Assembly (NCBI RefSeq): GCF_000317045.1
Contig: NC_019703.1
Span: 3,460,501 to 3,524,500, forward strand
Reading direction: 5' to 3'
DNA: 64,000 bases
From: Geitlerinema sp. PCC 7407
Lineage (GTDB): Bacteria > Cyanobacteriota > Cyanobacteriia > PCC-7407
The translations under genes were made by a program, and so were the position numbers. The first letter of the stretch is position 1. Every line of letters begins with the position of its first letter. The notes below the pieces were generated by a model. That model had not been told where the DNA came from, ran no database searches, and saw nothing but the letters and a program-made list of their open reading frames with translations. Shown in pieces: positions 7,332 to 18,375 of this stretch.

Positions 7332-8399
7332 ATGAATCGAAAACTTTGGAGCGGTTTCACCACCGCCTTGCTGGTAACAGCGTTCGGCCCGCTATGCGTG
7401 GGTCACCTAGAGCCAGTCAAAGCGCTCGAGCAGGCCTCTAAGTCCAACCCATCTGCTCACACGGAAGCCACTGAGGAAGCCGAAAAGCTGGCAGAGTCTG
7501 TGGTTAAGGTTGGTACTTCCCTGTCCGATGCGATTTCCGGTGAAAACACGGCAGCTGTTGCCAAAATCCAGGCGCACACGCTCAATGGAAAGCAGGCCGC
7601 AACTGTCTACGTTCGGGACATTCCCGTCGTTACCTTTCTCAGCGACCAAACAGCAACGCTAGAAGTCTCGGGCCAAACCCAGTCTTCGGCAGACAGTGTC
7701 AAAGTCGCATCTACCGAGCCAGTGTTTTCTGGCAACAAAGAGCTCAATTCTTCTGAAGTTGCAGCTAATCCAAACGATCCTGTATGGCGAGCTACTGAAG
7801 CTGCCGCCCAGATTAACCAACTTCACCGCAACAACTTTGACGCGACGGCCATCAATGTTCGCTGGGACGCCAGCCGCAAGTTAGCTGTCATTAAAGTTGG
7901 GGAGGATGAGCTGCTCCCCATCGATCGCGAGACACAGCTCCCTGATACGACGAAAGATCCAGACCGAGACGCGATCCAGATTACCAACCGTCTCCGTCGC
8001 TTGCTTGGAAACGCGCCCCCCGTTCAAGACATTTCCGGCAAGCCAGCTCCTGCTCCTACGACCGTTGCCCTCGGTCCTGTTCGCCTCCGATTGACCGGTC
8101 TGGCCTCCTGGTACGGCCCCGGGTTCCATGGTAATCAGAGTGCAAGTGGCGAAGTTTTTAATCAGAATGCATTGACCGCTGCCCACCGATCGCTGCCGTT
8201 CGGCACGATGGTGCGCGTTACGAATCTCGACAATGGTCGCTCGGTCGTTGTGCGCATTAACGACCGTGGACCCTACAGTGGCGGACGAGTTATTGATTTG
8301 TCGGCGGGTGCCGCCCAAATGGTTGGCATGATGCAAACCGGGGTCGCTCCTGTCCAGCTAGATGTTATCGATGGTCAATCTGCTACGTCGGCACGTTAG
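7332..8399 (+). CDS. RlpA-like septal ring lytic transglycosylase (double-psi beta-barrel)
   Basis: The start at ATG 7332 (MNRKLWSGF) is preferred because it places a typical Sec signal peptide at the N-terminus, with likely cleavage after VKA. A frame-extended start at 7272 would spoil it. The protein is then 355 residues. After a long linker region, the last ~100 residues form the RlpA/DPBB domain: LASWYGPGFHGNQSASGE, AAHRSLPFGT and RINDRGPY. These include the His and Asp expected for glycan-strand cleavage. It should act in the periplasm on peptidoglycan, most likely at division or cell-cell septa. No SPOR domain is seen. Confidence 0.88.
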   Translation: MNRKLWSGFTTALLVTAFGPLCVGHLEPVKALEQASKSNPSAHTEATEEAEKLAESVVKVGTSLSDAISGENTAAVAKIQAHTLNGKQAATVYVRDIPVVTFLSDQTATLEVSGQTQSSADSVKVASTEPVFSGNKELNSSEVAANPNDPVWRATEAAAQINQLHRNNFDATAINVRWDASRKLAVIKVGEDELLPIDRETQLPDTTKDPDRDAIQITNRLRRLLGNAPPVQDISGKPAPAPTTVALGPVRLRLTGLASWYGPGFHGNQSASGEVFNQNALTAAHRSLPFGTMVRVTNLDNGRSVVVRINDRGPYSGGRVIDLSAGAAQMVGMMQTGVAPVQLDVIDGQSATSAR

Positions 8400-8958
8400 C
8401 AAGATTTTTGAGATGCCCAAGGACACAGATGCTTTGCTGAGGTTTAGTCGCTTGCGACTCCTGGGTGCATCATCCGGCGAAGCAGCCCCTTTCGCCGTCT
8501 TCATGACTAAACCACAGCTTGTTTGAGGCTAGCCCCTATCCGTAGACAGTTTTTGCAGTGTCCCAGGGCAATCGCTTGCGAGATGGGCGTCCCAGAGGAT
8601 TTACCACTTACTGACTCGCTCATAGCGCACGTTATTCAGAGAGGTGTATCTCTCTTCCGGAATAAATCAGACTCTTCCTTTAGACAGGAGTGAAGTCTAG
8701 CAGGGAAAAAGCTTGAGCTTTCTAGAAGATGTCTAGGATGCCTCTTTTAATTGATTGTTGTCTGGCAGCGGGCCATCTAGCGCGATCGCCCGCTGTTTTT
8801 GCTGGCGGATTTGGGTAAGCCGTGTCGGGTGACGGCTAGACCGCGCGATCGCCGATAGCATTGAAAGGGAAGTTGGCCAAAATTGCTGGGGAGGCGATGT
8901 GCACTACAGCGCTGAGACGGCTGATAATGATATGGGTTTACACGGCGTCATGAAGTGA
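8400..8958. other. Intergenic region downstream of the rlpA-like gene, with a structured segment
   Basis: 559 bp with no credible protein gene. Besides the folded segment at 8441-8513 it contains an imperfect gagaggtgtatctctc hairpin near 8640 and several HIP1 octamers, but no clear promoter for panC-cmk. Confidence 0.5.
8441..8513 (+). ncRNA. Candidate structured RNA (or complex terminator) after the rlpA-like gene
   Basis: An outer 9-bp stem GGTTTAGTC (8441-8449) / GACTAAACC (8505-8513) encloses an inner hairpin GGCGAA (8476-8481) / TTCGCC (8491-8496). A small cgcttgcg loop sits at the 5' side. No U-run follows, which argues against a simple Rho-independent terminator. The strand is arbitrary because the stems are symmetric. 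No known RNA family was recognised. Confidence 0.3.
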
Positions 8959-10608
8959 GTGGGGGTTGTGGTGCGACTGTTTAGTACGGTTGCAGCTTTG
9001 CGTTGCTACCTAGATCAATATCGGTTGCAACCGGAGTCGACTGATTCTTCGCAGACGCAACGGAATTTTTCTGGTCCCGGCCGGGACACTTTTCCCCAGC
9101 GAACGATTGGTTTGGTGCCGACAATGGGAGCCCTCCATGCCGGTCACTTGAGCCTCATTCAGCGATCGCGCCAAGACAACGATCTGGTGGTTGTCAGCAT
9201 TTTTGTAAACCCGCTTCAGTTCGGCCCCAGCGAGGATTTCGCGCGCTATCCACGGACGCTGGAGCAAGATATGGCCCTGTGCCGCGAGGCGGGGGTCGAT
9301 GTCATTTTTGCGCCGACGGTCGAGGAGCTGTATGGCGATCGCGTGAGCTCAACGCAGATGCTGGTGGGCAGGACTCAGGTCCTGCCACCGGCAGACATGA
9401 CGCAGGTCCTCTGCGGGCGATCGCGCCCGGGCCATTTTCACGGCGTGACCACGGTGGTCACCAAGCTTTTTAACTTGGTGCAGCCAACGCGGGCCTATTT
9501 TGGCCAGAAAGATGCTCAGCAGGTGGCCATTCTTCGCCGGATGGTTCATGACCTGAATCAGCCGGTGGAGGTGGTGGTTTGCCCGATCGTGCGCGAGAGT
9601 AGCGGCTTGGCCCTCAGCTCCCGCAATCAATACCTCAGCCCCCAGGAGCGAGACGACGCGGCAGTCCTGTATCGGGCGCTCCAGGCGGCGGTGCAGGTCG
9701 TTCGTCAGGGCACTTACGGGCGCGAAGCAATTTTGACCGCCGTCAAGCGTGAAATTGCGACGGTTCCTGCGGTCGAACTGGAATACATTGAGTTGGTTGA
9801 TCCTGTTATTCTCAAGTCTTTGGATACTGTGCAAGATTCTGGGTTACTGGCGATCGCCGCGCGCTTAGGAAATACGCGGCTGATTGATAATGTGGTGCTT
9901 CGCAATCGTCAGCCCATCGTGGCGATCGACGGTCCGGCCGGCGCAGGCAAGTCAACGGTGACGCGGCGCGTGGCGGATGCGCTTGGGCTGACCTATCTGG
10001 ATACAGGGGCCATGTACCGGGCGGTCACCTGGCTGGCGCTCACGACCGAAACGGCGATCGACGACGAACCGGCGATTGCAGAGATGGTGTATCGCTGCCA
10101 GATCGAGTTCCGGCTCGGGGAGGCAGACGCAACCTCAGGGGCGATCGCAGGCCAGCGAGTCTTTATCAATGGCGAAGACGTGACTACCGCCATCCGCAGC
10201 CCCCAGGTCACTGCGCAGGTATCCGCGATCGCCGCCCAGCCCGCCGTGCGCCAAGGCCTCATGGAGCAGCAGCGGGCCTACGGTCTCCATGGCGGACTCG
10301 TCGCTGAAGGCCGAGACATTGGCACCCACGTTTTTCCCGATGCCGAACTCAAAATCTTCCTGACTGCGTCCGTACAGGAGCGCGCCCGACGCCGCCAAAT
10401 TGACCTCAAAAATCAGGGCCACGGCGATATCGATCTCGACGAGCTCGAGCGCGCCATCTACGAGCGCGACTACAAAGACAGCACGCGAGAGTCTGCTCCC
10501 TTGATCAAAGCGCCCGACGCCATCGAGATCCAGACCGACGGTCTCACCATTGCCGACGTGGTCAATCAGATTGTCGGGCTGTATCAAGAAAGATGCGTCC
10601 AGGTCTGA
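8959..10608 (+). CDS. panC/cmk: Bifunctional pantoate-beta-alanine ligase / cytidylate kinase
   Basis: 549 residues, a fusion usual in cyanobacteria. The N-terminal ~310 residues are pantothenate synthetase: PTMGALHAGHLSLI carries the HxGH nucleotide-binding motif (residues 60-63), and VNPLQFGPSEDF and YFGQKD follow. It joins pantoate and beta-alanine for CoA synthesis. The C-terminal part, from about residue 318, is CMP kinase with P-loop DGPAGAGKST, YLDTGAMYR and the substrate-binding GRDIGT. The start is a GTG at 8959, and in-frame GTGs at 8968 and 8971 are equally possible. It is convergent with gltS across a shared terminator. Confidence 0.95.
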   Translation: MGVVVRLFSTVAALRCYLDQYRLQPESTDSSQTQRNFSGPGRDTFPQRTIGLVPTMGALHAGHLSLIQRSRQDNDLVVVSIFVNPLQFGPSEDFARYPRTLEQDMALCREAGVDVIFAPTVEELYGDRVSSTQMLVGRTQVLPPADMTQVLCGRSRPGHFHGVTTVVTKLFNLVQPTRAYFGQKDAQQVAILRRMVHDLNQPVEVVVCPIVRESSGLALSSRNQYLSPQERDDAAVLYRALQAAVQVVRQGTYGREAILTAVKREIATVPAVELEYIELVDPVILKSLDTVQDSGLLAIAARLGNTRLIDNVVLRNRQPIVAIDGPAGAGKSTVTRRVADALGLTYLDTGAMYRAVTWLALTTETAIDDEPAIAEMVYRCQIEFRLGEADATSGAIAGQRVFINGEDVTTAIRSPQVTAQVSAIAAQPAVRQGLMEQQRAYGLHGGLVAEGRDIGTHVFPDAELKIFLTASVQERARRRQIDLKNQGHGDIDLDELERAIYERDYKDSTRESAPLIKAPDAIEIQTDGLTIADVVNQIVGLYQERCVQV

Positions 10609-10640
10609 TCAAAGCCCAACGCTGCATTTTGCCAAATAAA

Positions 10641-10668
10641 AACCGGGGAAGTTTTTCCCCGGTTTTTT
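10641..10668. terminator. Bidirectional terminator between panC-cmk and gltS
   Basis: The perfect stem aaccggggaa (10641-10650) / ttccccggtt (10655-10664) with a 4-nt loop is flanked by an A-run on the left and a T-run on the right. It can serve both convergent genes. Confidence 0.85.
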
Positions 10669-10731
10669 CGTTTGATGACTTTGATAAAAGCGATCGCTTG
10701 AGGGGCAGCTTGGCCCCTCGGCTTTAGGCGC

Positions 10732-13700
10732 TTACTGCACCGACGTCAGCACTTTGGTCTCCGAAGGATTGGGATTGGCTTCGGGGGTTTCTGCCTCTGA
10801 CGGCGGCACCACCTGCCAGAACTTGGGCAGGTAGCTGCTCCAGTCCGCCAAAATCGCCTTCGCTTTCGGGCTGCCGGTGCGCTCGGCGTGAGCCTGGATC
10901 AGGGACTTCAGCTGTTCTTCACCAGCCGCCGTGATAACCCGCTGCACTTTCACGATTTCTGGGTTGACCTTCGTGGGGAAGGAGCCATCTTCATCGAGGA
11001 AGTAGGCTAGACCACCGGTCATGCCAGCACCCACGTTACGACCTGAGCGGCCCAGAACAACCACAATGCCACCCGTCATATATTCGCAGCAGTGGTCTCC
11101 GGCCCCTTCGATCACGGCTTGGCCCTTGGAGTTGCGCACTGCAAAGCGCTCGCCGGCCTGGCCGTTGGCGAACAGGACGCCACCGGTGGCGCCGTAGAGG
11201 CAGGTGTTGCCGACGATGACGTTTAGAGACGGGTCGTAGGTGGCGGCGCTAGCGGGCTTGATGATGATTTCGCCGCCGTGCATGCCTTTACCGACGTAGT
11301 CGTTGGCTTCCCCTTCGAGCTTCAGGGTCATGCCCGGCAGGTTGAAGGCCCCAAAGCTCTGGCCCACAGAGCCCTGGAAGTCGAGCTGGATATGGCCTTC
11401 GAAGCCAGAGTCGCCGTACTGCTTGGCGATCGCCCCAGCGAGACGCGCGCCGATGGTGCGATCGGTGTTGACCGCCGTCAGCGACTTTTGCACGCTGCCT
11501 TGGTCGCGCACTGCCGCCTGAATGGCGGGGTCTGCTAGGAGCTGGTCATCGAGGACCGGACCGTTGCTGTGGACGCCGCCATGGTTGAGCCAAGCGCGAT
11601 CGCTGCGGGTATCGGGCAGCTGGGTGATACAGTCGAGGTTGAGAGACTGGGTCTTGCTCAGGGTCAGATTGTCCTTCACCTTCAGCAGATCAGCCCGGCC
11701 GATCACTTCATCGAGGGAGCGGTAGCCCAGACGCGCCAGGAGCGAGCGGACCTCTTCTGCCACGAAGTAGAAGAAGTTCACGACGTTCTCCGGGATGCCC
11801 CGGAAGCGCTTGCGCAGGTCTTCCCGCTGGCTCGTGACGCCCACCGGGCAGTTGTTGGTGTGGCAGATTCGGGCCATGATACAGCCTTCGGCGATCATGG
11901 CGATGGAGCCGAAGCCGAATTCCTCAGCGCCCATCAGTGCGCCAATGAGGACATCCCAGCCGGACTTGAGACCACCGTCAACGCGCAGCACCACGCGATC
12001 GCGCAGGCTGTTTTCCATCAGGACGCGGTGCACCTCGGTCAGACCCAGTTCCCAAGGGCCGCCGGCGTGCTTGATGGAGCTGAGGGGCGAGGCACCCGTG
12101 CCGCCGTCGTGACCCGAGATTTGGATAATGTCGGCGTTGGCCTTGGCGACGCCAGCGGCCACCGTGCCGATCCCGACTTCAGCAACGAGCTTGACGGACA
12201 CCTGAGCCAGGGGGTTGATCTGGTGCAGATCAAAGATCAGCTGGGCCAAGTCTTCGATGGAGTAGATGTCGTGGTGGGGCGGCGGCGAAATCAGCGTCAC
12301 GCCGGGCTTCGATCGCCGCAGCATGGCAATGTAGGGGCTGACTTTCTTGCCGGGCAGCTGGCCGCCTTCACCGGGTTTCGCACCCTGGGCCATTTTAATT
12401 TCGATCTGCTTGGCGCTCATCAGGTATTCGGGCGTGACGCCAAAGCGGCCCGAGGCGACCTGCTTGATGGATGAGCTAGCGGTGTCGCCGTTCTTGAGGC
12501 CCCGCAGGTGGGGCAGCACGGGGGAGTTACCTTCGGCATCTACGTCCGAGAGCACCTTGAAGCGCACAGGGTCTTCGCCGCCCTCACCGGAGTTGGACTT
12601 GCCGCCGATCCGGTTCATGGCGATCGCCAGGGTTTCGTGAGCTTCTCGGGAGAGAGCCCCTAGGGACATACCGCCGGTGCAGAAGCGCTTCGCGATGTCA
12701 GCCACCGACTCCACCTCTTCGAGGGGGATCGAGGGGCGATCGCTCTGGAAGTCCAGCAAATCTCGCAGCGCCGTTGCCGGTCGGTTGGCCAGGTGGTTTT
12801 GGTAGACCTCATAGTGGTCGTACTGCTTGTCTGCCACGGCTTTGTGCAGAGACTTGACCACTTCCGGGCTGTGCATGTGGTACTCACCACCGGGCTTGTA
12901 CTGGACAAAGCCAAAGTTCTCGAGCTTCTTGGCCGTCAGCTCTGGGAAGGCCCGCTGGTGGAAGGACAGAACTTCCTGCGCGAGTTCCTGAACGCTGAGG
13001 CCGCCCAGACGAGAGGCTGTGCCGTAGAAGCCTAGGTGCAGCAGGTCGCCGCCGATACCGATGGCCTCAAAAATTTGCGCCCCGTGGTAGCTCGACAGCA
13101 GCGAAATGCCCATCTTGGACAGAATCTTCAGCAAGCCCAGCTCCACCGCTTTGCGGTAGTTGTCTTGGGCGCCGGTCAAGGAAATCGCCTCTAGCTTGCC
13201 GCGCTCCATCAGCTTTTGGGTCTTGGAGTCAGACCACCAGTGGCGGATGGTTTCCAGGGTGAGGTAGGGGCAGACAGCGCTCGCGCCGTAGCCGATCAGG
13301 CACGCGAAGTGGTGGGTGCTCCAGCACTGGGCCGTATCGCTGACGATGGAGGCCTTCATGCGCAGGCCCTGGCGAATCAGGTGGTGGTGCACAGCGCCCA
13401 CGGCCAGCAGAGGCGGGATATAGCTGTAGCCAGCGCTTAGGCCCGCTTGACCGGCTGCATCGGCGCGATCGCTCAGGACCAGCACCTGCTTGCCGCTGCG
13501 CACCGCTTCAGCTGCCTTCTGGCACAGCGCGGTGACGGCTCGCTGCAATCCCTCAGGACCATCGGCGATCGCAAACAGCGTCGACAGCGTCTCTGTCGCA
13601 AAATCCGACCGGCGAATGGCCTCTAGCTCAGCCTCGTTCAGCACGGGCGACTCCAGCTTGATCAAGCGAGCCCCCTCCGCCGAGGTCGCCAGCAGGTTGT

Positions 13701-15408
13701 GACGTCCGCCGAGCTGCATGCTCAGGGACATCACCAGGCTTTCCCGCAGCGGATCGATGGGCGGGTTCGTCACCTGAGCAAAGCGCTGCTTGAAGTAGTC
13801 GTAGAGCAGGCGGGGTTTGTCCGAGAGCACCGCCAGGGGAATGTCATCGCCCATACAGAAGGTCGGCTCCTTCCCTTGGCTGGCCATCGCCTCGATGATC
13901 ATCTCGACATCTTCAGCCGTGTAGCCAAAGGCGGTTTGCTGCGTCAGCAGCGTCGAGGCGTCCTGCAAGCAGTTTTCCCCAAAGGATTGGGGGCTGAGGA
14001 CGAAGCGGTTTTCCTTCAGCCAAGTGCCGTAGGGGTACTGAGCTGCAACCTGCTTCTTGATGTCCCAGTTCTTGAGGATTTCGCGGGTCTCCAGATTGAA
14101 CGCAATCATTTGACCTGGGCCTAGGCGGCCTTTTTCAATGATTTCCGTTTCGGGCAGGTCCACTACCCCAGCTTCCGAAGACACTGCGATGTAGCCATCC
14201 CGCGTGATGCTGTAGCGGGCAGGGCGCAAGCCGTTGCGATCGAGGGTCGCGCCGACATGCTTGCCGTTGCAGAACACCAGCAGCGCCGGGCCGTCCCAGG
14301 GCTCCTGCAAACCGCTGTAGTACTCATAAAAGTCGACGATCTCGGGATGCTCGTTGAGATCGGGCTGGTTTTGGTAGGCCTCCGGCACCATCACCATGAG
14401 GGCCTCGAGGGGGCTACGGCCAGACTGAACCAGCAGCTCCAGCACGTTATCCAGGGTCGCAGAGTCGCTGTTTTCGGGATTGACGGTGGGCTTGAGCTCA
14501 TCGAGGCGATCGCCCCAGATGGGGTGCGCCAGATCCGCCTCCCGCGCCATCATCCAGTTGATGTTGCCAAGCAGCGTGTTGATCTCGCCGTTGTGACCCA
14601 GGAAGCGCATCGGCTGGGCCAGGGGCCAGCGGGGGAAGGTGTTGGTGCTAAAGCGGCGATGGTAAACCGCAAACGGACTCTCGTAGGCAGCGTCTTGGAG
14701 GTCGGTGTAGAACTCACCTAGAACCGCCGATCGCACCATGCCCTTATAGACAATGGTGCGGTTTGAGAACGAGCAGAAGTAAAAGTCTTGCTGAATTTGG
14801 GCGGCCTGCTCTCCCAGAGCCTTGCCGACGCGGCGGCGAATCAAGAAGAGCTCGCGCTCGAGGGCATCCCCTTGAAGCGTGGGGGATTGCACCAAAATTT
14901 GTTCGATCTTCGGCTGATTTTCTCGAGCCTGCACACCCAAAATCTCGGGGCGAACCGGCACCTCACGCCAGCCGAGCACGGTCAGGCCCGAGGTAGCGCA
15001 GCTCTGCTCGACGGCTTGGCGGGCGATCGCAGCGAGCTCAGCATCTTGAGGCAAGAAAGCCATCCCCACAGCCACCTGCTCAACGGGAGGCATGGTGATC
15101 CCCTGAGCTGCACACCAGCTTTCTAGCAGGCGCCAGGGCACCGCGGTCATGATGCCGGCCCCGTCTCCAGAATCTTGGTCTGCGCTGCAGCCTCCTCGGT
15201 GCTCCAAGCAGGTCAAAGCACCCAGCGCTTTTTCCACCAGTTCATGGCTAGCCCGACCCTGCTGGTCAGCCAAGAAACCGACTCCACAGGCGTCCCGTTC
15301 TTCTACCAGCCAGCGCTGACCTGCATACCCTTGCTGGGGTTCGGGACTCTGCTGGAGAGATTGATGTGCGCTCAGATTTTCCATGATAGGAGGGTTGACT
15401 TGGTTCAT
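10732..15408 (-). CDS. gltS: Ferredoxin-dependent glutamate synthase (Fd-GOGAT), large subunit type
   Basis: About 1,558 residues from the ATG at 15408; an ATG at 15384 and a GTG at 15474 are alternatives. It transfers the glutamine amide to 2-oxoglutarate and is the main ammonium-assimilation partner of GlnA. The N-terminal amidotransferase nucleophile is the Cys of ERDACGVGF, exposed after removal of a ~40-residue propeptide. The FMN domain is seen at [10 protein letters not shown] and [17 protein letters not shown]. The 3Fe-4S cluster motif is [12 protein letters not shown] (C-x5-C-x4-C). The C-terminal glycine-rich beta-helix follows. The absence of a neighbouring gltD and the cyanobacterial setting favour the ferredoxin form over NADPH-GOGAT, though NADPH-type cannot be excluded from motifs alone. 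Confidence 0.93.
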   Translation of the reverse strand: MNQVNPPIMENLSAHQSLQQSPEPQQGYAGQRWLVEERDACGVGFLADQQGRASHELVEKALGALTCLEHRGGCSADQDSGDGAGIMTAVPWRLLESWCAAQGITMPPVEQVAVGMAFLPQDAELAAIARQAVEQSCATSGLTVLGWREVPVRPEILGVQARENQPKIEQILVQSPTLQGDALERELFLIRRRVGKALGEQAAQIQQDFYFCSFSNRTIVYKGMVRSAVLGEFYTDLQDAAYESPFAVYHRRFSTNTFPRWPLAQPMRFLGHNGEINTLLGNINWMMAREADLAHPIWGDRLDELKPTVNPENSDSATLDNVLELLVQSGRSPLEALMVMVPEAYQNQPDLNEHPEIVDFYEYYSGLQEPWDGPALLVFCNGKHVGATLDRNGLRPARYSITRDGYIAVSSEAGVVDLPETEIIEKGRLGPGQMIAFNLETREILKNWDIKKQVAAQYPYGTWLKENRFVLSPQSFGENCLQDASTLLTQQTAFGYTAEDVEMIIEAMASQGKEPTFCMGDDIPLAVLSDKPRLLYDYFKQRFAQVTNPPIDPLRESLVMSLSMQLGGRHNLLATSAEGARLIKLESPVLNEAELEAIRRSDFATETLSTLFAIADGPEGLQRAVTALCQKAAEAVRSGKQVLVLSDRADAAGQAGLSAGYSYIPPLLAVGAVHHHLIRQGLRMKASIVSDTAQCWSTHHFACLIGYGASAVCPYLTLETIRHWWSDSKTQKLMERGKLEAISLTGAQDNYRKAVELGLLKILSKMGISLLSSYHGAQIFEAIGIGGDLLHLGFYGTASRLGGLSVQELAQEVLSFHQRAFPELTAKKLENFGFVQYKPGGEYHMHSPEVVKSLHKAVADKQYDHYEVYQNHLANRPATALRDLLDFQSDRPSIPLEEVESVADIAKRFCTGGMSLGALSREAHETLAIAMNRIGGKSNSGEGGEDPVRFKVLSDVDAEGNSPVLPHLRGLKNGDTASSSIKQVASGRFGVTPEYLMSAKQIEIKMAQGAKPGEGGQLPGKKVSPYIAMLRRSKPGVTLISPPPHHDIYSIEDLAQLIFDLHQINPLAQVSVKLVAEVGIGTVAAGVAKANADIIQISGHDGGTGASPLSSIKHAGGPWELGLTEVHRVLMENSLRDRVVLRVDGGLKSGWDVLIGALMGAEEFGFGSIAMIAEGCIMARICHTNNCPVGVTSQREDLRKRFRGIPENVVNFFYFVAEEVRSLLARLGYRSLDEVIGRADLLKVKDNLTLSKTQSLNLDCITQLPDTRSDRAWLNHGGVHSNGPVLDDQLLADPAIQAAVRDQGSVQKSLTAVNTDRTIGARLAGAIAKQYGDSGFEGHIQLDFQGSVGQSFGAFNLPGMTLKLEGEANDYVGKGMHGGEIIIKPASAATYDPSLNVIVGNTCLYGATGGVLFANGQAGERFAVRNSKGQAVIEGAGDHCCEYMTGGIVVVLGRSGRNVGAGMTGGLAYFLDEDGSFPTKVNPEIVKVQRVITAAGEEQLKSLIQAHAERTGSPKAKAILADWSSYLPKFWQVVPPSEAETPEANPNPSETKVLTSVQ

Positions 15409-16194
15409 ATTCAAGACCGGAGGTGACTGACTAGCTGCTATCTCGGCCTTGGTGAGGCGCTGCGACCACACCACAAGCCTTTGGTTCGAAAATCAGCGCG
15501 GAAGAGCTTTGCCGCGGCAGCAATGCAGCGCCTAGAAGCTAAGCGCTGCATGGTTAGCTATTTTTCTGTCTCAAAAGGACGATGAGGCTTGAGGGTGGCT
15601 GCGCAAGCCCAGAGCGCCTGAATGTATTGACAGAAGATTGTTGCAAGCCTGGAACTGATTGAAATTCTCTCAGCAATGCAGGCAGCCGCAAGGAAGTTGC
15701 TGGTGGCAAGCTGTTTCAACCGTAGGGTCTCTGACAGGGCTGCGAACCGCCTCTCAACAGCTGGACCGAAGTTTCGTTGCTCAAGGCTGCGGATTGAGTA
15801 GAAGTATTATAGAAGATACTTCGGTTTCGGACTCACTCACGGCGAAAACGGTTGTTCCGCTAGCGGCTTTTTGATCCCCAAGGCAACTTCGGTAGGGATT
15901 GCGGGAGAAAGCAGCTAGACCTTTCGACGTTGCGTGATGGGCGCTACAAGCTCCAGCGAGGGGAAGCGGGCGTTGATAGCTATACAAATTATGGCAAATT
16001 CGGGCGATCGCTAGGGGAGCTAGGTCATTATTCCTTGATAGTTTGGCGCTGCTAATCAGGGCTCCCAGCGATTTTCGGGAAACTGGCCTGTATCGTTTGG
16101 TGAAGAAAAGAACTTTGTCCTGAAAGGCAGACACAAATAATGTCTGACGGGGGTCATAACGGCCACGCCTTACGCTCCGCTGTGAGAGGTTTTC
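15409..16194. promoter_or_regulatory. Divergent intergenic region between gltS and the NAGPA-domain gene
   Basis: About 790 bp without a credible gene. It holds a GAAGTAT / ATACTTC inverted repeat (15801-15822) whose loop contains tatagaa. I searched for an NtcA-type GTA-N8-TAC site and a glutamine riboswitch in front of gltS and found neither. Confidence 0.4.
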
Positions 16195-18147
16195 ATGGGA
16201 TATCGTCGGACGAATTCTGGGAGAGATGATCAAGGTTCACTGAAGCCGCGCTCAGCGGTGGCAGGGCGATCGCGGCATTTGCGCTGGCTACTGCTAGGCA
16301 GCTTGGCTTTGCTCGGGCTGGCAGCAGCCTTACCCAAGCCGGATATAGCGGCAGTCCCTGCGGCGCGCGAGACCGTTACGCCCACCTGGACCGGCGTGGC
16401 AAAGGCGATCGCCCAGACACCCTCTAGCAGCGCAGCCCAACCCCTCCAGGAGGGCCGACGAATTTCGATCAATGGCCGCAGCACGAGCGCGGCTTGGGGC
16501 CAGTGGGCCGCCAGCGGCAATTCGGCTCAGCCCCGGATTGCGATTAGCGATAGCGATTTGCCGAAGGTGCTGGGAATCGACCTGCTCAACACAGACAGCC
16601 TCAGCCAGCAGCCTGTTCAGTGGTTTGCCCAGGGCGGAGTTGCGCTGCCGACGCGGCTCACGGGCCAGCATCGGTATCTGGACATCACGGACTTTGCTCG
16701 GAGCCTGGGCTGGACCACAAGCGTCAACGGCGACACGCTCCAAATCCAGACACCCACGGCCCAGGTGATCAATGTGCGAGAAGGCCGCCACAGCTGGGGC
16801 GATCGCATTGTGCTGGACGTCGATGGACCGATCCCCTTTGAGATGCAAGAACAGGCCCAAGTGCTGACCCTGAGCCTCGATGCGGCGATCGCCCCTGCCC
16901 TGGGACCCGCGATCGCCAAAATGAGCGCTGCCCCCTCTTCTGGCACCAAACCCTCCGCCACTCCCGCCAACAATCGCCGCTTCCGCAGCATCACCAGCAT
17001 CAAGCCCAACGGTCGCCAGACCCTCTTGCAGCTGAGACTACCAGCGGACTCCGCCTATCAATTTTTCACCCTGGCCAACCCCAACCGCATCGTGATTGAC
17101 GTGCGTCGCGACGCACTGCCCAACCGCAGCATCGCTTGGGCTCCCGGCGTTCGCTGGCGTCAGCAAATGGTCTCTAGCGGCCGCCGTTCCCATCCCGTTG
17201 TCTGGCTTGAGGTGGACCTGCGCCAGCGCGGCCTGAGTCTTCAGCCGATCACCAGCAGCGCCAGCACGATCGCGGGCATTGAGCCGCTGCTGCGTCTTGC
17301 ACAGCAATCACGGGCAATCGCGGCCATCAACGGCGGCTTTTTTAATCGCAACAACAAGCTGCCCCTAGGGGCTATTCGCCAAGAGGGACGCTGGCTCTCG
17401 GGTCCGATTCTCAATCGCGGGGCGATCGCCTGGGATAGCCAAGGCAACATCCAGATGGGCCGCCTCAGCCTTCAGGAAGTCTTGAGCACCGGCAGCGGTC
17501 AGCGCTTCCCCATCACCACGCTCAACAGCGGCTACATCCAGGCAGGTTTTGCGCGCTACACGCCCACCTGGGGCCCCTACACCCCCCTCAGCGACAACGA
17601 GATCTTGATTTTTGTCGAAGGCGATCGCGTCCTGCGTCAACAAACCACGGGCAAAGCAGGCAGCGGCACCGTCACCATTCCGGCCAACGGGTATCTCCTC
17701 GTCGCGCGCTCCAACCGCACTGGCGCCGCCGCTCTTCCTGCGGGCACCACCCTTACCCTCACCAACGCCACCAATCCCAGCAGCTTTGGTCAATACCCGA
17801 ACATTATGGGCGGCGGCCCCCTGCTGATCCAGAACTCTCAAATCGTCCTGAACGCAGCCGGCGAGCAGTTCAACGCCAACTTTACTCAAGGGGCCGCCGC
17901 TCGGAGCGCCCTGGGTCAGACCGCCAACGGCACGCTACTCATCGTTGCCACCCACAGCGGCGGTGAAACCGCAGGCCCTACACTGCCAGAAATGGCCCAG
18001 ATCATGCGAAATTTGGGAGCCGTCAACGCCCTGAACCTCGACGGAGGCAGCTCCACCACGCTTTACTTGGGCGGGCAACTACTCAACAAACCTCCCCAGA
18101 GCGCGGCCCGCGTTCACAACGGCTTGGGTCTTTTCTGGACCCCCTAA
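16195..18147 (+). CDS. Phosphodiester glycosidase (NAGPA-domain) family exported protein
   Basis: 650 residues. A membrane-spanning or signal segment lies at about residues 29-46 (WLLLGSLALLGLAAAL). Residues ~65-225 resemble the stalk modules (copper-amine-oxidase-like/AMIN-like) that precede such domains in cyanobacteria. The C-terminal ~280 residues are the NAGPA (PF09992-type) domain, with INGGFFNRNNKLPLGA, GGGPLL and the signature NLDGGSSTTLY. The family cleaves sugar phosphodiesters, and bacterial members are linked to cell-wall or exopolysaccharide glycans. The substrate here is unknown. A Pro/Ala-rich linker (about 245-265) separates the halves. Confidence 0.85.
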   Translation: MGYRRTNSGRDDQGSLKPRSAVAGRSRHLRWLLLGSLALLGLAAALPKPDIAAVPAARETVTPTWTGVAKAIAQTPSSSAAQPLQEGRRISINGRSTSAAWGQWAASGNSAQPRIAISDSDLPKVLGIDLLNTDSLSQQPVQWFAQGGVALPTRLTGQHRYLDITDFARSLGWTTSVNGDTLQIQTPTAQVINVREGRHSWGDRIVLDVDGPIPFEMQEQAQVLTLSLDAAIAPALGPAIAKMSAAPSSGTKPSATPANNRRFRSITSIKPNGRQTLLQLRLPADSAYQFFTLANPNRIVIDVRRDALPNRSIAWAPGVRWRQQMVSSGRRSHPVVWLEVDLRQRGLSLQPITSSASTIAGIEPLLRLAQQSRAIAAINGGFFNRNNKLPLGAIRQEGRWLSGPILNRGAIAWDSQGNIQMGRLSLQEVLSTGSGQRFPITTLNSGYIQAGFARYTPTWGPYTPLSDNEILIFVEGDRVLRQQTTGKAGSGTVTIPANGYLLVARSNRTGAAALPAGTTLTLTNATNPSSFGQYPNIMGGGPLLIQNSQIVLNAAGEQFNANFTQGAAARSALGQTANGTLLIVATHSGGETAGPTLPEMAQIMRNLGAVNALNLDGGSSTTLYLGGQLLNKPPQSAARVHNGLGLFWTP

Positions 18148-18375
18148 GACCCTCCGCCAGAGGCCTCAGCTTTGAACTCCTTTTACGGAGTGCCCACATT
18201 GCTTAAAGAGTTAGTGTAGATTTCCCATCGCAGCGAGATTACAGATGACATCGGCCCAGATCAGTTTGTTATGGTAGGCCTCAGACCCCCCTATGCGAGG
18301 CCTTGGGGATTCTTCAGACCGCCAAGTCCCTCGCCTTAAAACCGTTCACCTAGGGCTATTTTCAAGGAGAAACCC

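Noticed and set aside
11569-12474. Long plus-strand open frames antisense to gltS (also similar ones antisense to ileS, GGDEF-EAL and radical SAM genes)
   Set aside because: They are antisense shadows of GC-rich genes; the minus-strand products have full conserved domains.
15409-15700. NtcA site or glutamine riboswitch upstream of gltS
   Set aside because: No GTA-N8-TAC and no glnA-motif core could be found.
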